Assembly: GCA_028564925.1 (NCBI GenBank)
Contig: CM053029.1
Span: forward strand, 32,770,025-32,834,024
Source: Lithobates sylvaticus
Taxonomy: Eukaryota > Chordata > Amphibia > Anura > Ranidae
Direction of reading: 5' to 3'
Length of the DNA stretch: 64,000 bases
The translations under genes were made by a program, and so were the position numbers. The notes under the pieces are model-generated. The model saw nothing but the letters and a program-made list of their open reading frames with translations. It did not search any database and was not told where the DNA came from. Shown here one piece after another: positions 11,564 to 23,294 of the stretch. Within the stretch, counting starts at the first letter, position 1. Each line of letters begins with the position of its first letter.

Positions 11564-11866
11564 AGGGGGCGTGTACTAAAGCCCCTGAGCTGTAATTGGC
11601 TACAGGCGTCCTGCCTGTAGCCAATTATGGCTCTTCGAGTTTCCGGCGCTGTAATTGGCCAAGCATGCGGGGTCACAGTGCATGCTTGGCCAATCATCAG
11701 CCAGCAATGCACTGCGCCGGCCGCGCCGGCCGCAATGCATTGCGGGACCGCTCGCATCACACGAACGTGATGCGAGTGGCCAAAATAGTTCTGGGCTCGC
11801 CGAGCGAGCGAACACCCGGTGCTCGATGCGAACATGGGTTCGCATCGAGCACCGGGCCCATCCCTA

Positions 11867-13512
11867 TTTAGGAGTAAACATAACGTTGAAACATGAAGAT
11901 GAGATGGAAGCCAATATACTCCCACTAGTAGAATATGTAAAGAGAAAATTGGAAATATGGATAAAGCTACCAATATCAATGGCAGGCAGAATTCACCTGA
12001 TAAAATCTATTATACTACCCAAGTGTTTATATGTATTTGCACACTCCCCAGTAAAAATACCAAAACAGATATTTAAAAAATTAAACTCGCAGATGACTCG
12101 GTTCATTTGGGCATATGGAAGATGTAAATTAAAATTTAATAAATTACAAAGACCAAAGACAGAAGCTGGACTGGCCCTCCCGGATTTATATTTATACTAT
12201 TTGGCAGGGCAACTGAAACATCTAAGATCATGGGTAGGACAGGAAAAAATAACAAGGATAGAGGAATATCTCCTTAGCAAAATGCAAATAGATGATTTAA
12301 TGACGGGATTAGAATTAAAAGACCTGAGGAGAGTGGGAGTAAAAATTCCCCTCTTGAAACTGGCAAGGACAGTATGGAGAGAGGCTAAGAAACTGACGGG
12401 ATTTGTCGGAATCCCAACAGAAACTGCGCTGTGGAACAACCCAAAATTTGAACAACTGGAAGCCTTTGAGGACAGTAAATTTTGGAAGCAGAATAAGATA
12501 ACAACTTTTGGTCAGCTATATGACAAAAATGTAATACTAACCTATGAAAACCTGTGTAAACAATATAATTTACTGAGTAAACAGTTTTATAGATACCTTC
12601 AGTTGAGGCAGGTGCTACAGACACAGTTTAGAAGAGAGGAATTAAAGATATCTAAATACCCCCTTATAGGGATCCTGAGATCACAGGGACCTAAGGGACT
12701 GATAGCAAAGATTTACACACACCTGTTACAGAAGAAAATAGAAGGCGAACCATTGAAAATAAGGGATAAATGGCAGGAGGCTATCCCAGACATGAGCGAT
12801 CATGAATGGGATGAAGCCTGTAATTCCCACTGGAAGGTATCCCCTGCAATGAATAACAGGATAATACAGATGAATATAATACATCAGACATACTTGGCTC
12901 CAAATAGATTGTATAAAATGGGGAGGATGACTGAACCAAGATGTACTAGATGCGGGCAGGGGGGAGCAGACTTCCTTCATGTAATGTGGTATTGTGGTAA
13001 AATAGGAAAATATTGGCAACAAGTAGCTAGGAAAATAGGAAAAGTCCTGAATAAACCTTTTATAGCTACGATAGAAATATGTTTGTTGGGGATATTGAGG
13101 GAAGAGAGAGATAATAGAGATAATAATACCTTCTTAAGGGAGGTACTGTTCCTGGCAAGAAAACAAATAATAGAAAAATGGATTCAGCCATATCCCCCGA
13201 CAGTAACCCAGTGGGTGAGAGCAGTAAATCAGGTCCTACCCTATGAAAAAATAATGTATGAACAAAGGGGAAATGGGCGAAGGTATGAAAAAATATGGGC
13301 AAAATGGAATAGAACATGGCTAACAGTGGATAGAGGAATATCTGAAAATATAGTATTAAGTGACCACAGAGGGTGAGAGAGGAAGGAATGAAAGGAAGGA
13401 GCAAATGTAATTATGATCTGTATTATATAAAGAAATGTAAAAGTATATAAAAATGTATAATGTAAATTATTATGTAATGAAAAATTTGGAATAAAGAGTT
13501 TTGAAAAAAAAA
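11867..13512 (+). pseudogene. L1-like LINE, second piece with 3' end
   Basis: The RT frame cut at 1129 continues here and stays open for about 500 codons to a TGA ending at 13376. Visible are VNITLKHEDEMEANI, the thumb region (ISMAGRIHLIKSIILPK, RFIWAYGRCKLKFNKLQRPK, GLALPDLYLYYLAGQLKHL) and the C-terminal Cys/His segment CTRCGQGGADFLHVMWYC typical of L1/Tx1-type ORF2. After the stop come about 110 bp of AT-rich 3' UTR, an AATAAA at 13490-13495 and an A-run ending at 13512. With no stop in either piece, the LINE was young when the hAT landed in it. No clear target duplication was found around it. Confidence 0.88.
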
Positions 13513-13736
13513 CCATGGGGAGATCCTCACTCCTTAGGAGAAATGTGCTAGCTGCAGATTCCACGAATAAGGAACTCCTCGTATAACTACTTACTGGTGG
13601 ACAATGATGATGAAGTAGTGGTGTGGAAGGGTGGGGTGCTCCACCCGTGAAAGTCTGGTCAGGACTCAATATGTAACAAACAAAAGATTGGAGGGGCGGC
13701 ACACCCTAAACATGCATTTCTAAAGCTGGTGGCTAG

Positions 13737-13902
13737 GGTTGCCACCTCATCCCTTTAAAACCAAACACGTATCAATTACACAGGTTCTGTGGCTGATTTA
13801 GGTGGCAATTCAACTCACTTGGTGCCTCGTCTGCATTAAATTAGCGTCAGAACCTGTGTAACTCACATGTGTTTGGGTTTAAAGGGATGAGGCGGCAACA
13901 CC
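13737..13902. mobile_element. 166-bp inverted-repeat MITE
   Basis: The ends pair as GTTGCCACCTCATCCCTTTA on the left and the reverse complement of a GTTGCCGCCTCATCCCTTTA-like right end, extending through 'ccaaacac' and 'acacaggttctg'. No clean target duplication was found, perhaps because the right end meets the minisatellite. It is non-coding. The 224 bp before it (13513-13736) show nothing recognisable. Confidence 0.7.
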
Positions 13903-14069
13903 ATCCCTGTGCTGAGTTCCCGGGTCTGTACACCTGCTGTGCCCATTATGAGGGGTTCCCACCATCCCTGTGCTGAGTTCCTGGATTTGTACACCTGCTG
14001 TGCCCACTATGAGGGGTTCTGCTATAAAGACCAATATACAAATAGAACCACAGAGAATAGTGGAGGGGG

Positions 14070-14255
14070 GGGGGGGATAGGATCTCCATGTACAAATACA
14101 TAAGTGGTCCATCTAGTGAACTTGGTGTTGAGTTATTCACTTTAAGGTCATCACAGAGGACAAGGGGACACTCTTTACGTCTAGAGGAAAGGAGATTTTA
14201 TCTCCAAATACGGAAAGGCAGTAAGAGCTGTGAACATGTGGAATAGACTCACTCA
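14070..14255 (+). pseudogene. CR1-like LINE C-terminal fragment
   Basis: Translation gives pieces such as QRTRGHSLRLEERRFYL followed by a frame-changed V-MWNRL, matching the RGH...WRG...VRMWNSLPQ end of CR1-like LINE reverse transcriptases, also seen on the minus strand at 57812-58400. It is short and degraded. Confidence 0.5.
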
Positions 14256-14259
14256 GGAC

Positions 14260-14400
14260 TAAGGATGAGCTCAGGCGTGTCCCGATGCGCGGCTGCAGAG
14301 ATCGGGCAATGTCTCACTGCCTGTGATTAGCGCAGCGCTGCGCCGACTTCCTGGCGGGCTCTGCACGTGGAGCATGCGAACACGCCTGAGCTCATCCCTA
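14260..14400. mobile_element. 141-bp hAT MITE
   Basis: Terminal inverted repeats TAAGGATGAGCTCAGGCGTG and TAGGGATGAGCTCAGGCGTG are flanked by 8-bp duplications CTCAGGAC (14252-14259) and CTCTGGAC (14401-14408), which differ at one base. The TAGGGATGAGC tip is the same as that of the large hAT at 1130, which may be able to mobilise it. No coding sequence is present. Confidence 0.88.
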
Positions 14401-15425
14401 CTCTGGACCTGTACCCATTATGAGGGGTTCCCACCATCCATGTGCTGAGTTCCTGGATCTGTACACCTGAAATGCCCATTATGAGGGTTTCCCACCATCC
14501 CTGTGCTGAGTTCCCGGGTCTGTACACCTGCTGTGCCCATTATGAGGGGTTCCCACCATCCCTGTGCTGAATTCCTGGGTCTGTACACCTGCTGTGCCCA
14601 TTATAATGGGTTTCCACCACCCCTGTGCTGAGTTCCCAGGTCTGTACATCTGCTGTGCCCATTATAATGGGTTTCCACCATCCCTGTGCTGAGTTCCTGG
14701 ATCTGTACACCTGCTGTGCCCATTATAATGGGTTCCCACCATCCCTGTGCTGAGTTACTGGGTCTGTATACCTGCTGTGCCCAGTATGAGGGGTTCCCAC
14801 CATCCCTGTGCTGAGTTCCTGGATCTGTACACCTGCTGTGCCCATTATGAGGGGTTCCCACCATCCCTGTGTTGAGTTCCCAGGTCTGTACATCTGCTGT
14901 GCCCATTATGAGGGGTTCCCACCATCTCTGTGCTGAATTCCTGGGTCTGTACACCCACTGTGCCCATTATGAGGGGCTCCCACCATCCCTGTGCTGAGTT
15001 CCCGGGTCTGTACACCCACTGTGCCCATTATCAAGGGTTTTCACCATCCCTGTGCTGAGTTCCCAGGTCTGAACACCTGCTGTGCCCATTATGAGGAGTT
15101 CCCATTATCCCTGTGCTGAATTTCTGGATCTGCACACCTGCTGTGCCCATTACAAGGGGTACCCACCATCCCTGAGCTGAGTTTGTGGGTCTGTACACCC
15201 GCTGTGTCCATTGCGAGGGGTTCCCACCATCTCTGTGCTGAGTTCCCGGGTCTGTACACCTGCTGTGAAAAAGAAAATGGAAACATAATGGGCACCTGCC
15301 GTGCCCATTGAGGGGTTCCCACCATCCCTGTGCTGAGTTCCCGGGTCTGTACACCTACTGTGCCCATTATGAGGGGTTCCCACCATCCCTGTGCTGAGTT
15401 CCCTGGTCTGTACACCTGCTGTGGC

Positions 15426-16035
15426 CACAGCCTCTATCTATATCTATTATATTCTACGTGAAATGCTATACATTTTTTATTTTATTCATATAACATGTTA
15501 ATAAATGTATTTATTTTATTCAATATATGATATTATAATAAATGTTTTATAGATATATACAGCTTGTTTTCATTTTATTTATTTTTTTTATTCACTCAAA
15601 AATACTGCATTAAATATTATTTTTTCTTTTTTTTTTCTTTAGAATTTTATGTAAAATATGTATTTTTATTCAAATTTTTTTTTTGAATACTAAAATTCTG
15701 TAATAATCAAAGTATATAAGCTGCTACAAGGAAGAGGAACTTGTTTACGTTTTTGTAGTTTTCTTTTTCAACATATCTTCTGGTTTTATGGTATGAGTAT
15801 ATATAATGTATCTTTATTTTTTTTAGCTGTTAACTTTGAGTTATTGTTTTTATAGAATAGATGACATGCAATCCAACTTCTAGAAGAAGGACTGTGTCAG
15901 CGAGGCTGGTTTATTCATGGATAAACAGGAATATTGTACTTTATGTAATTATATATTTCAACACCAGCATTGTTCTGCGTTTCTTAAAGTGATTGTAAAG
16001 CTTCGATTGTTTGCATTTTTTTTTTTATTTATTTT
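15426..16035. other. AT-rich stretch, no gene seen
   Basis: Low-complexity T- and A-rich DNA after the minisatellite. I see no coding potential beyond chance and no recognised repeat. Confidence 0.6.
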
Positions 16036-16276
16036 TTTTAACCACTTGACCACTGGGCACTTAAACACCCTTAATAACCAGACCAATTTTCAGCTTTCGG
16101 TGCTCACATTTTGAATGACAATTACTCAGTCATACAACACTGTACCCATATGACATTTTTGTCCTTTTTTTTCCACATAAATAGAGCTTTCTTTTGGTGG
16201 TATTTAATCACCGCTGGATTTTTTTATTTTTTGCGCTATAAAAGAAAAAAAACTGAAAATTCGGTAAAAAAATTAA

Positions 16277-16387
16277 TTTTCCTGACAGACTCCATGGCAG
16301 CCTACGTGTGGGTTAACCCCGCCTCCTCTCCAATGCTATAGGACCCCATTCAAATAAAAGAGAGCTCACCGCTAGGTACTGTGTTCC
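16277..16387 (+). repeat. Left inverted terminal repeat of the DIRS-like element
   Basis: About 110 bp that reappear inverted at 21781-21890, ending at 'ggtactgtgttcc' on the inner side. The pairing is nearly perfect. Confidence 0.85.
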
Positions 16388-16729
16388 TTTTTTGTCCTCC
16401 TCCATGGACCTACATCATGTTTGTTCCTGTTGGCGTCCGGTCGGGAAAATTAGGATCGAGAATTCCATTCATGAGGTGCGGCCAGGAGCCCAGCTACGAG
16501 CAGGCAAATAGTTTGGCATTTGCACTGGATACCCCAGTAGTGGGGGGAAGATGGTCTCGTATCCCGGCAGGTGGACGCTTCAATGGCTGGCAAGGTCTGC
16601 TACTTTTCATGTACCTTTTCTCCATGGCAGTTGTCTTTATGTGTCTTTTGTCCGGTGTTTCCCCTGGTCATCCCCGTCTCCCCGGTGCTCCCGGTATTGT
16701 AGGGTACGCTCCGGTACCTCTGTTTCCCC

Positions 16730-16960
16730 TCATGGCGCCTGGAACGCTCTGCGTTCCAGGCCGCCGCGGTGCTTCCGGGTCGCGGCCGTTGCCGGCGTTC
16801 TGCGCATGCGCGGGGCCTCCGCGAAAGCGAGGCTTGGTTCGCGCGTGCGCGGAGGGTCGGATGGTCCGGCGGCCGCGCAGGCGCCGTTTGGCTGTCCCCC
16901 ACGGCGCAGGCGCGCAGTGGGGGGGCGGTGACGTCACGAAGGCGGGGGATTCGAAGGCTG
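16730..16960. promoter_or_regulatory. CpG-rich block inside the DIRS-like element
   Basis: A sharp GC- and CpG-rich block (gccgccgcggtgcttccggg, gcgcatgcgcgggg, ggcgcaggcgcgcag, gtgacgtcacg) in otherwise AT-rich DNA. GCGCATGCGC (NRF1-like) and TGACGTCA (CRE-like) motifs suggest a promoter of the element. This is inference from motifs only. Confidence 0.4.
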
Positions 16961-17654
16961 CCATCTCCTCTCTGTATTGGAATTCCTGCAGACAGTGAAT
17001 GGCAGCCTTCCCCCGCCTGGTCTGCTGTTTTCGTTTTGGGATCTCCCCTTAAAGGGGAAAGTTGTAAAAATGAATTAAATAAAAATAAATAAAAATAATA
17101 AAAAATAAATAAATAAATAAGAATATGTATCTATGGTAATTATTATAAAAATATATAAAAAAAAAAAAAAAAAAAAAAGGAGAGAATTTTTCTTTTGGGA
17201 GAAGAGAAATGTATTATAAAATATTGCATTTCTTCTTTTCATACATATATGGAAGTTCCATGCTGCACTCCTACGGGATATTAGCAATATTTATACCTCA
17301 AGATGTGTGTGTGTGTATATATATCTGTATATATATATATAGATATATATAATAATTTTGCAAACTTTTTGGGTCCGCGTATGTGTCTTTTCTGAGTGCA
17401 GACCATCCGTGTTCACGTTGACGTTGTGTCCAGAGGTTATGGACAGGTCACTGCTTTCATACGGCCAGCCCTCACGCACAGGGTATGTGCAGGTGAGGGG
17501 AGGGGTCGAGGTTTGCAGTCTCAGTGGTTGAGATTGCGTTTCATGTTACACCCCCCCCCCCCCCCCCATCTTTTTCAGCCCTTCCAGGTCGGACCCACAA
17601 AGTCGTGGTCCAGGTTGACAGGGACCTTGCCAGGCCACAACATTTACAAGGGGA

Positions 17655-18765
17655 GAGGTTGCCATCCCTCCTCCGACTAGAGGAGACGTTGCCATTCCTC
17701 CTCCGACTAGAGGAGACGTTGCCATTCCTCCTCCGACTAGAGGAGACGTTGCCATTCCTCCTCCGACTAGAGGAGACGTTACCATTCCTCCTCCGACTAG
17801 AGGAGACGTTGCCATTCCTCCTCCGACTAGAGGAGACGTTGCCATTCCTCCTCCGACTAGAGGAGACGTTGCCATTCCTCCTCCGACTAGAGGAGACGTT
17901 ACCATTCCTCCTCCGACTAGAGGAGACGTTGCCATTCCTCCTCCGACTAGAGGAGACGTTGCCATTCCTCCTCCGACTAGAGGAGACGTTGCCATTCCTC
18001 CTCCGACTAGAGGAGACGTTGCCATTCCTCCTCCGACTAGAGGAGACGTTGCCATTCCTCCTCCGACTAGAGGAGAAGTTGCCATTCCTCCTCCGACGAC
18101 TAGAGGAGACGTTGCCATTCCTCCTCCGACTAGAGGAGACGTTGCCATTCCTCCTCCGACTAGAGGAGACGTTGCCATTCCTCCTCCGACTAGAGGAGAC
18201 GTTGCCATTCCTCCTCCGACTAGAGGGACGTTGCCATTCCTCCTCCGACTAGAGGAGACGTTGCCATTCCTCCTCCGACTAGAGGAGACGTTGCCATTCC
18301 TCCTCCGACTAGAGGAGACGTTGCCATTCCTCCTCCGACTAGAGGAGACGTTGCCATTCCTCCTCCGACTAGAGGAGACGTTGCCATTCCTCCTCCGACT
18401 AGAGGAGACGTTGCCATTCCTCCTCCGACTAGAGGAGACGTTGCCATTCCTCCTCCGACTAGAGGAGACGTGGCCATTTCCTCCTTCGGATAGAAGAGAC
18501 GTTGCCATTTCCTCCTTCGGATAGAGGAGACGTTGCCATTCCTCCTTCGGATAGAGGAGACGTTGCCATTCCTCCTGCGGATAGAGGAGACGTTGCCATT
18601 CCTCCTGCGGATAGAGGAGACGTTGCCATTCCTCCTGCGGATAGAGGAGACGTTGCCATTCCTCCTTCGGATAGAGGAGATGTTGCCATTCCTCCTCCAT
18701 CTAGAGGAGCTGTTGCCATTCCTCCTTTGTATAGAGGAGACGTTGCCATTTCTCCTCTAAATCAT
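17655..18765. repeat. 30-bp minisatellite within the DIRS-like element
   Basis: About 37 units of gttgccattcctcctccgac plus tagaggagac; the later units vary to 'cttcggataga' and 'ctgcggataga'. Because 30 is a multiple of three, every frame stays open on both strands (LRLEETLPFL on +, SPLVGGGMAT on -). This could be an expanded gag-like coding repeat or a non-coding satellite; the sequence cannot decide. Confidence 0.85.
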
Positions 18766-19649
18766 TGCACCTGCTGCCATGACAGCCGCTTGAATCGCAG
18801 AGCCTGCCGAAGATGAGGGACATGAGCCCAGGAGGGCAAGTCCATATATGATCTGTGTTACGCCCAGACGATTGGGGTTAAAATTAGGAGACGAATAATA
18901 TGAATGTGGAGTATATACCACACATGGAGCCTGTTTTTATATCTTCCCGGCTGATGTGGCCCGAAGGATTCAGGCTCTTCCCAGCCCTACGCTGTTTCTC
19001 TGGATTCTTCGGTCAGCAAGTTGGAAGTTTAAAAATATGTCGAAGGCCTGTGTCGTTCTCTGGTTCCTCCACGAGTCAAAGCAGTTGTGGAAGCCCTTAT
19101 CTGGGTAGACCATTCCACTCCCCGGATAAGCAAAGTAGTTCTTTAGGCGTCCGGGAAAAAGAAATCTCTCTGTCTCTCTTTTTTGCCCATTACGGTTTGG
19201 ATTAATGACGAGTGGAGCAAGATGGACAAGAAAACTTCTATGTCAAACAAATACCTCTAGACTATATCCTTTCAAGGCAGGAAAGGCGAAGTGTCTGGGA
19301 AACTTTCCCCTTATGGATGCGATTATGCTTTCTTTAGAAGATGCAGTGTCCTGGACGGGCATGTGAGAAAATGTTTCAAGACTTCAGGATAAGCGCATGG
19401 CTCTGCCGATATGGCTTGTAAACCTGCACTCGCTCTAGCAGCTATGTCTAGAGATATGGAAACCCGAACAGAGTACAGAGTCTCGTACTCAGAGGAGTTC
19501 TCCAGAAATTCAGCAGTGAAGGAGCTGGTGTCAATCTGTTCCTCCGGTTGGCTTGGTGGTCTTCGGTCACGGTTTAACGGGCCTTATAGTTACGCCGTCC
19601 CCAGGACGATAAATTCTAGGGGGTATATTTCCCCTCTTCTTGGTGCAAT

Positions 19650-21540
19650 AAGAGAACAGTTTATAAAGTACATTCAGGCGATTTCGCTATTCTCAAACGA
19701 CTTAAAGATGCTTACCTCCATGTTCAGGTAGCAAAGGAGTTTCTCAAATACCTCCGGTTCCATCTGAGTTCTTTGTAAAGATTCTTCTGGCCATAATGGC
19801 CCTCATCGGAACGAGAAGACTATGTCGCTATCGCTGTTCCAACGACCTTCTGTTGCTGTCTTAGGACAGAGTTCAGCTGCTAGTTCGCATGGAATAGCTT
19901 TCTCCATCGTGACTAACTTTGGGTGGCCCTTTGAAAAAAAAAAAAAAAAAAAAAAACACCCAGAACCAGTCCTGCTGATATTCTTCTGGGCCCAGTTCGT
20001 TGTAGTGGAAAGCACCATCTCTCTTCCAGTGGGGAAGATTACAGTCAAGCAGTCCCTGCAGAAGTTTTACTCTGTCTTGTTAGGTTTATGCAAGTAACGG
20101 ATATCAAGGGGCATTAGTCAACCTGTTCACATGTCATCAACAATGAGGAGCAGCCGCTTCTGGCGACTGCAGCACAGAACTGGCTCAGATTGCCACTCCC
20201 TGGTCCCATGTCATGAGTTAAGGTCATGACTTATGCCAAGCAGTACCGGTGGGGGAGTCTGCTACACATCGGACCTTGTTCAAGGATACGAGTCTTCCCA
20301 GCCTGAGCTAGTACGTCTTGGAACTTCCGGCAGCCTGGTGTGCTTTCAGTCATTCTCCTATCTGTGGAAGGAAGAGTCGGCTTTATCAGGTGTTCATCGC
20401 TGTGTTATCCATTCTCATGTGAAGAATCATAGAGGTTCTCGAAGCACCACATTATTACGGAGGGTCAAACCCATCATGTCCGGGGTCCAGGCAATGTTTC
20501 ATTTGCATACTTCCTCAGAGTTCAGAACATCCGAGTGGATTTCCCGTCACGCATTTGGTTAAGTCACTAACGAGTGGTCTCTTCGTGTGCAATCATTTCA
20601 AGTAGATTATGTCTCTGGGAGTCAATCCTGGGGTAGATATATTCTCTTCCCAGGTAACTTTAAGCTGGTGAGGTATTACAGCAGTCTGGCATCCTTGTCC
20701 ATCTCAGGTGTACTTCAAGGGTGATCTCCACTTTCATGAGTTATATGAAGACGAGTATGAATTAGGTCGATAGAAGATGGGCCAAGTCTGTTGTGTTCTC
20801 TTATTCTTCAGGTGGAAGATCCAAAGGTTCGGATTTATTTATTCAGACCTAAATTTATCTCTATCCATCAAGAATCCAACTCTCAGCCTTATCGGCCTTC
20901 TTCGGAGCTCAGTGGGTTGTTCACCTTTTTAGTCTGGTGGTGGTTCTATAATGTGTTAAAACTCAGCCCTCAAAGAAGACCAAGATTCCCCATTTGGGTT
21001 CTTTCCCTTGTCCTCAACTCACTGTCTGGGTTCAGTAATACGGGTCCTCCACGCTTGCTATCTCGAGACCTTTTCAATTAAAATCACTTTCTTTGTAGCC
21101 ATTACCCTCGCCAGGAGAGTCTTGGAAGTTGTGTCCCTAAGTTATGAGGGTCCTCTTCTGTCCTTCTTTCCAGTCCAGGTGGTCCTTGTTCATATGTTCG
21201 GCTCAATTCCGGAAATTACCTCGAGTTCTATAAGAGCCGGGGGATTCTCCTAGTTACATTTAGGTCCAAAAATCCACTAAAAGTTAATCCTCTGGATATA
21301 GGCGGAATTCGGAAGGTATAACTGTGAGCGATTTCCAGCTTCGACTAGAATAACATCTAGTTCATCCTTCAGCCTTTTTATAAATAGGGGCCTGGTCCTT
21401 CCGGAAGAAGTATGGCACGTTATGCCAGGGATATAGCGGCTTCATGGGCAGCAGCCCAGCACGTGGCTCCAGACGTGATCTACAAAGCGGCCTCATGGGC
21501 CTCTATCAAAACGTTATCTTCATAATGCTGAGTCCGCTTC
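19650..21540 (+). pseudogene. DIRS-type RT and tyrosine recombinase remnants (fossil)
   Basis: Short matches lie in the expected order. First is an RT patch, LKDAYLHVQVAKEFLKYLRF, near 19.7 kb; then AQFVVVESTISLPVGKIT near 20.0 kb, the region after the catalytic motif. Next is a recombinase patch, ITLARRVLEVVSLSYEGP, near 21.1 kb. Last is ARDIAASWAAAQHVAP followed by IYKAASWAS near 21.45 kb, the C-terminal box that carries the active-site region. Frames differ and the gene is broken in many places. Confidence 0.75.
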
Positions 21541-21639
21541 GCTATCTTCTTTGAAACTTCAGTAATAGATCCTGTCGGTTGACGGGTCAAATTGGAATTT
21601 ATTGCTGTTCAGCATACCCACCCGTGTGGATTGGCTAGT

Positions 21640-21760
21640 TATTTCCCACACGTAGGCTGCCATGGAGTCTGTCAGGAAAAAGGAAAATTTATTATCAAAT
21701 ACTTACCGTAATTTTCCTTTCCTGATGGACTCCATGGCAGACGGAGTTCCCACCCATCAG
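21640..21760. repeat. Internal complementary region of the DIRS-like element
   Basis: Reads 'cacacgtaggctgccatgga' through 'ttaccgtaattttcctttcc' to 'gatggactccatggcag', i.e. the element's two outer ends joined head to head. This arrangement is diagnostic of DIRS elements. Confidence 0.75.
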
Positions 21761-22429
21761 TTATTGAGTAGGCTAGTTACGGAACACAGTACCTAGCGGT
21801 GAGCTCTCTTTTATTTGAATGGGGTCCTATAGCATTGGAGAGGAGGCGGGGTTAACCCACACGTAGGCTGCCATGGAGTCCATCAGGAAAGGAAAATTAC
21901 GGTAAGTATTTGATAATAAATTTTCCTTTTTTCTTCGTTTCTGTTATAAAATTTAGCAAATTTGTAATTTTTCTTGATAAATTTTGGCCAAAATTTATAC
22001 TGCTACATATCCTTGGTAAAAATAAGTACAAATCGGTGTATATTATTTGGTCTTTGTGAAAGTTATAGAGTCCACAAGCTATGGTGCCAATATCTGAAAA
22101 TTGATCACACCTGATGTACTGGTGACCTATCTCATTTCTTGAGACCCTAACATGCCATAAAAGTACAAATACCCCCCAAATGACCCCTTTTTGGAAAGAA
22201 GACATTCCAAGGTATTTGGAAAGAGGCATGGTGAGTTTTTTAAAGTTGTAATTTTTCCCACAATTCTTTGCAAAATCAAGATTTTTTTTTTTTTTTTTCA
22301 CAAAATTGTCATATTAGCAGGTTATTTCTCACACACAGCATATGCATAGCACAAATTACACCCCAAAACACATTCTGCAGTTACTCCTAAGTATGGCGAT
22401 ACCACATGTGTGAGACTTTTACACAGCGT

Positions 22430-23290
22430 GGCCACATACAGAGGCCCAACATGCAGGGAGCACCATCAGGTGTTCTGGAGCACCCAGGACAATGCTGACA
22501 TTTCTTTCCTACATGTAAAAATCATAATTTATTTGCTAGAAAATGACATAGAACCCCAAAACATTATATATGTTTTTTTAGCAAAGACCCTAGAGAATAC
22601 AATAGCGGTCGTTGCTTTTTATCTAGCACGGTACTTGCGCAGCATATTTTCGAACGCGTTATTTTGGGGGAAAAAAAGTTTTGTGCTTTACAAAAAACAA
22701 AACTGTAAATTTAGCCCAATGTTTTTGCATAATGTGAAAGATGAAGTTAAGCCGATTAAATAGATACCCAACATGTCACCCTTCAAAATTGCAGACGCTC
22801 GTGGAATGGCGCCAAACTTCGCTACTTAAAAATCCCCATAGGCGGCGCTTTAAAATTTTTTTTACTGGTTACATGTTTTGAGTTACAGAGGAGGTCTAGG
22901 GCCAAAATTATTGTTCTCGCTCCAACGTTCGCAGCGATACCTCACATGTGTGGTTTGAACACCGTTTTCATATGTGGGCGGGACTTACGTATGCGTTCGC
23001 TTCTGCATGCAAGCACACGGGACAGGGGCACTTTAAATTTTATTTTATTTTATTTTTTTTTATTGTTCATTTTACTTTATTTATTTTAGTTTGACACTTT
23101 TTTTTCCCCCCCCAAAAAATTTTTTGATCACTTTTATTCCTATTACAAGGAATGTAAACATCCCTTGTAATAGGATATGGCATGACAGGTCCTCTTTACA
23201 GTGAGATATGGGGTCAATAAGACCCCACATCTCACCTCTAGGCTGGAAAGCCTGAAATAAAATAAAAAAACGATCCTGGCTTCGATCGTA
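22430..23290. repeat. Interior of the ranid-type inverted-repeat element
   Basis: Non-coding. Includes 'cctcacatgtgtggtttgaa' with 'atatgtgggcgggacttacg', seen again inverted at about 63470-63560, and a small palindrome around 'ccttgtaataggatatggca'. No reading frame of interest is present. Confidence 0.5.
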
Positions 23291-23294
23291 GCGA

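Larger units (their letters stand above)
1130..11866 (-). mobile_element. 10.7-kb hAT DNA transposon inserted in a LINE
   Basis: The left end begins TAGGGATGAGCC and the right end is the reverse complement of TAGGGATGGGCC. Both sides are flanked by the exact 8-bp duplication TTTAGGAG (1122-1129 and 11867-11874), the hallmark of hAT insertion. It splits an L1-like reading frame that is continuous across the junction. Read on the minus strand, the order is: terminal repeat, TATA box, 2-kb tandem array, transposase (9375-6906), 143-147-bp tandem repeats, then an AT-rich 3' subterminal region. A retroviral fossil (2632-6313) sits in the tandem repeats; without it the transposon is about 7 kb. With both ends and a mostly open transposase, it is a fairly young, formerly autonomous copy. 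Confidence 0.92.
13903..15425. repeat. About 60-bp minisatellite
   Basis: Units read 'caccatccctgtgctgagtt' followed by 'ggtctgtacacctgctgtgc' and 'ccattatgaggggttcc'. A first block of two units (13903-14030) is separated by unrelated DNA and a MITE from the main block (about 14410-15425, roughly 17 units). The ORFs on both strands (YRPGNSAQGWWEPLIMGT type) are periodic by-products and not genes. Confidence 0.9.
16277..21925 (+). mobile_element. DIRS-like tyrosine-recombinase retroelement (fossil)
   Basis: The ends are inverted repeats (16277-16387 and 21781-21925) sharing 'gactccatggcag', 'gtgggttaaccccgcctcc' and 'gctcaccgctaggtactgtg'. An internal segment at about 21640-21760 repeats both outer ends back to back, the internal complementary region that DIRS elements use for circular replication. 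Between them are a CpG-rich block, a 30-bp minisatellite, RT traces (about 19.65-20.1 kb) and tyrosine recombinase traces (about 20.9-21.54 kb). As usual for DIRS, no target duplication is seen. It is a broken fossil with many breaks and is old in its coding part. Confidence 0.82.

Noticed and set aside
13879-15428. Minus-strand YRPGNSAQGWWEP proteins
   Set aside because: Frames through a minisatellite of about 60 bp; no non-repeat part.
17524-18816. LRLEETLPFL and SPLVGGGMAT proteins as host genes
   Set aside because: A 30-bp satellite inside a DIRS-like fossil; frames open on both strands. It is kept only as a possible gag-like repeat question.
22865-23290. tRNA or other small RNA gene in the repeat interior
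   Set aside because: No cloverleaf or A/B box arrangement could be made convincing by eye.
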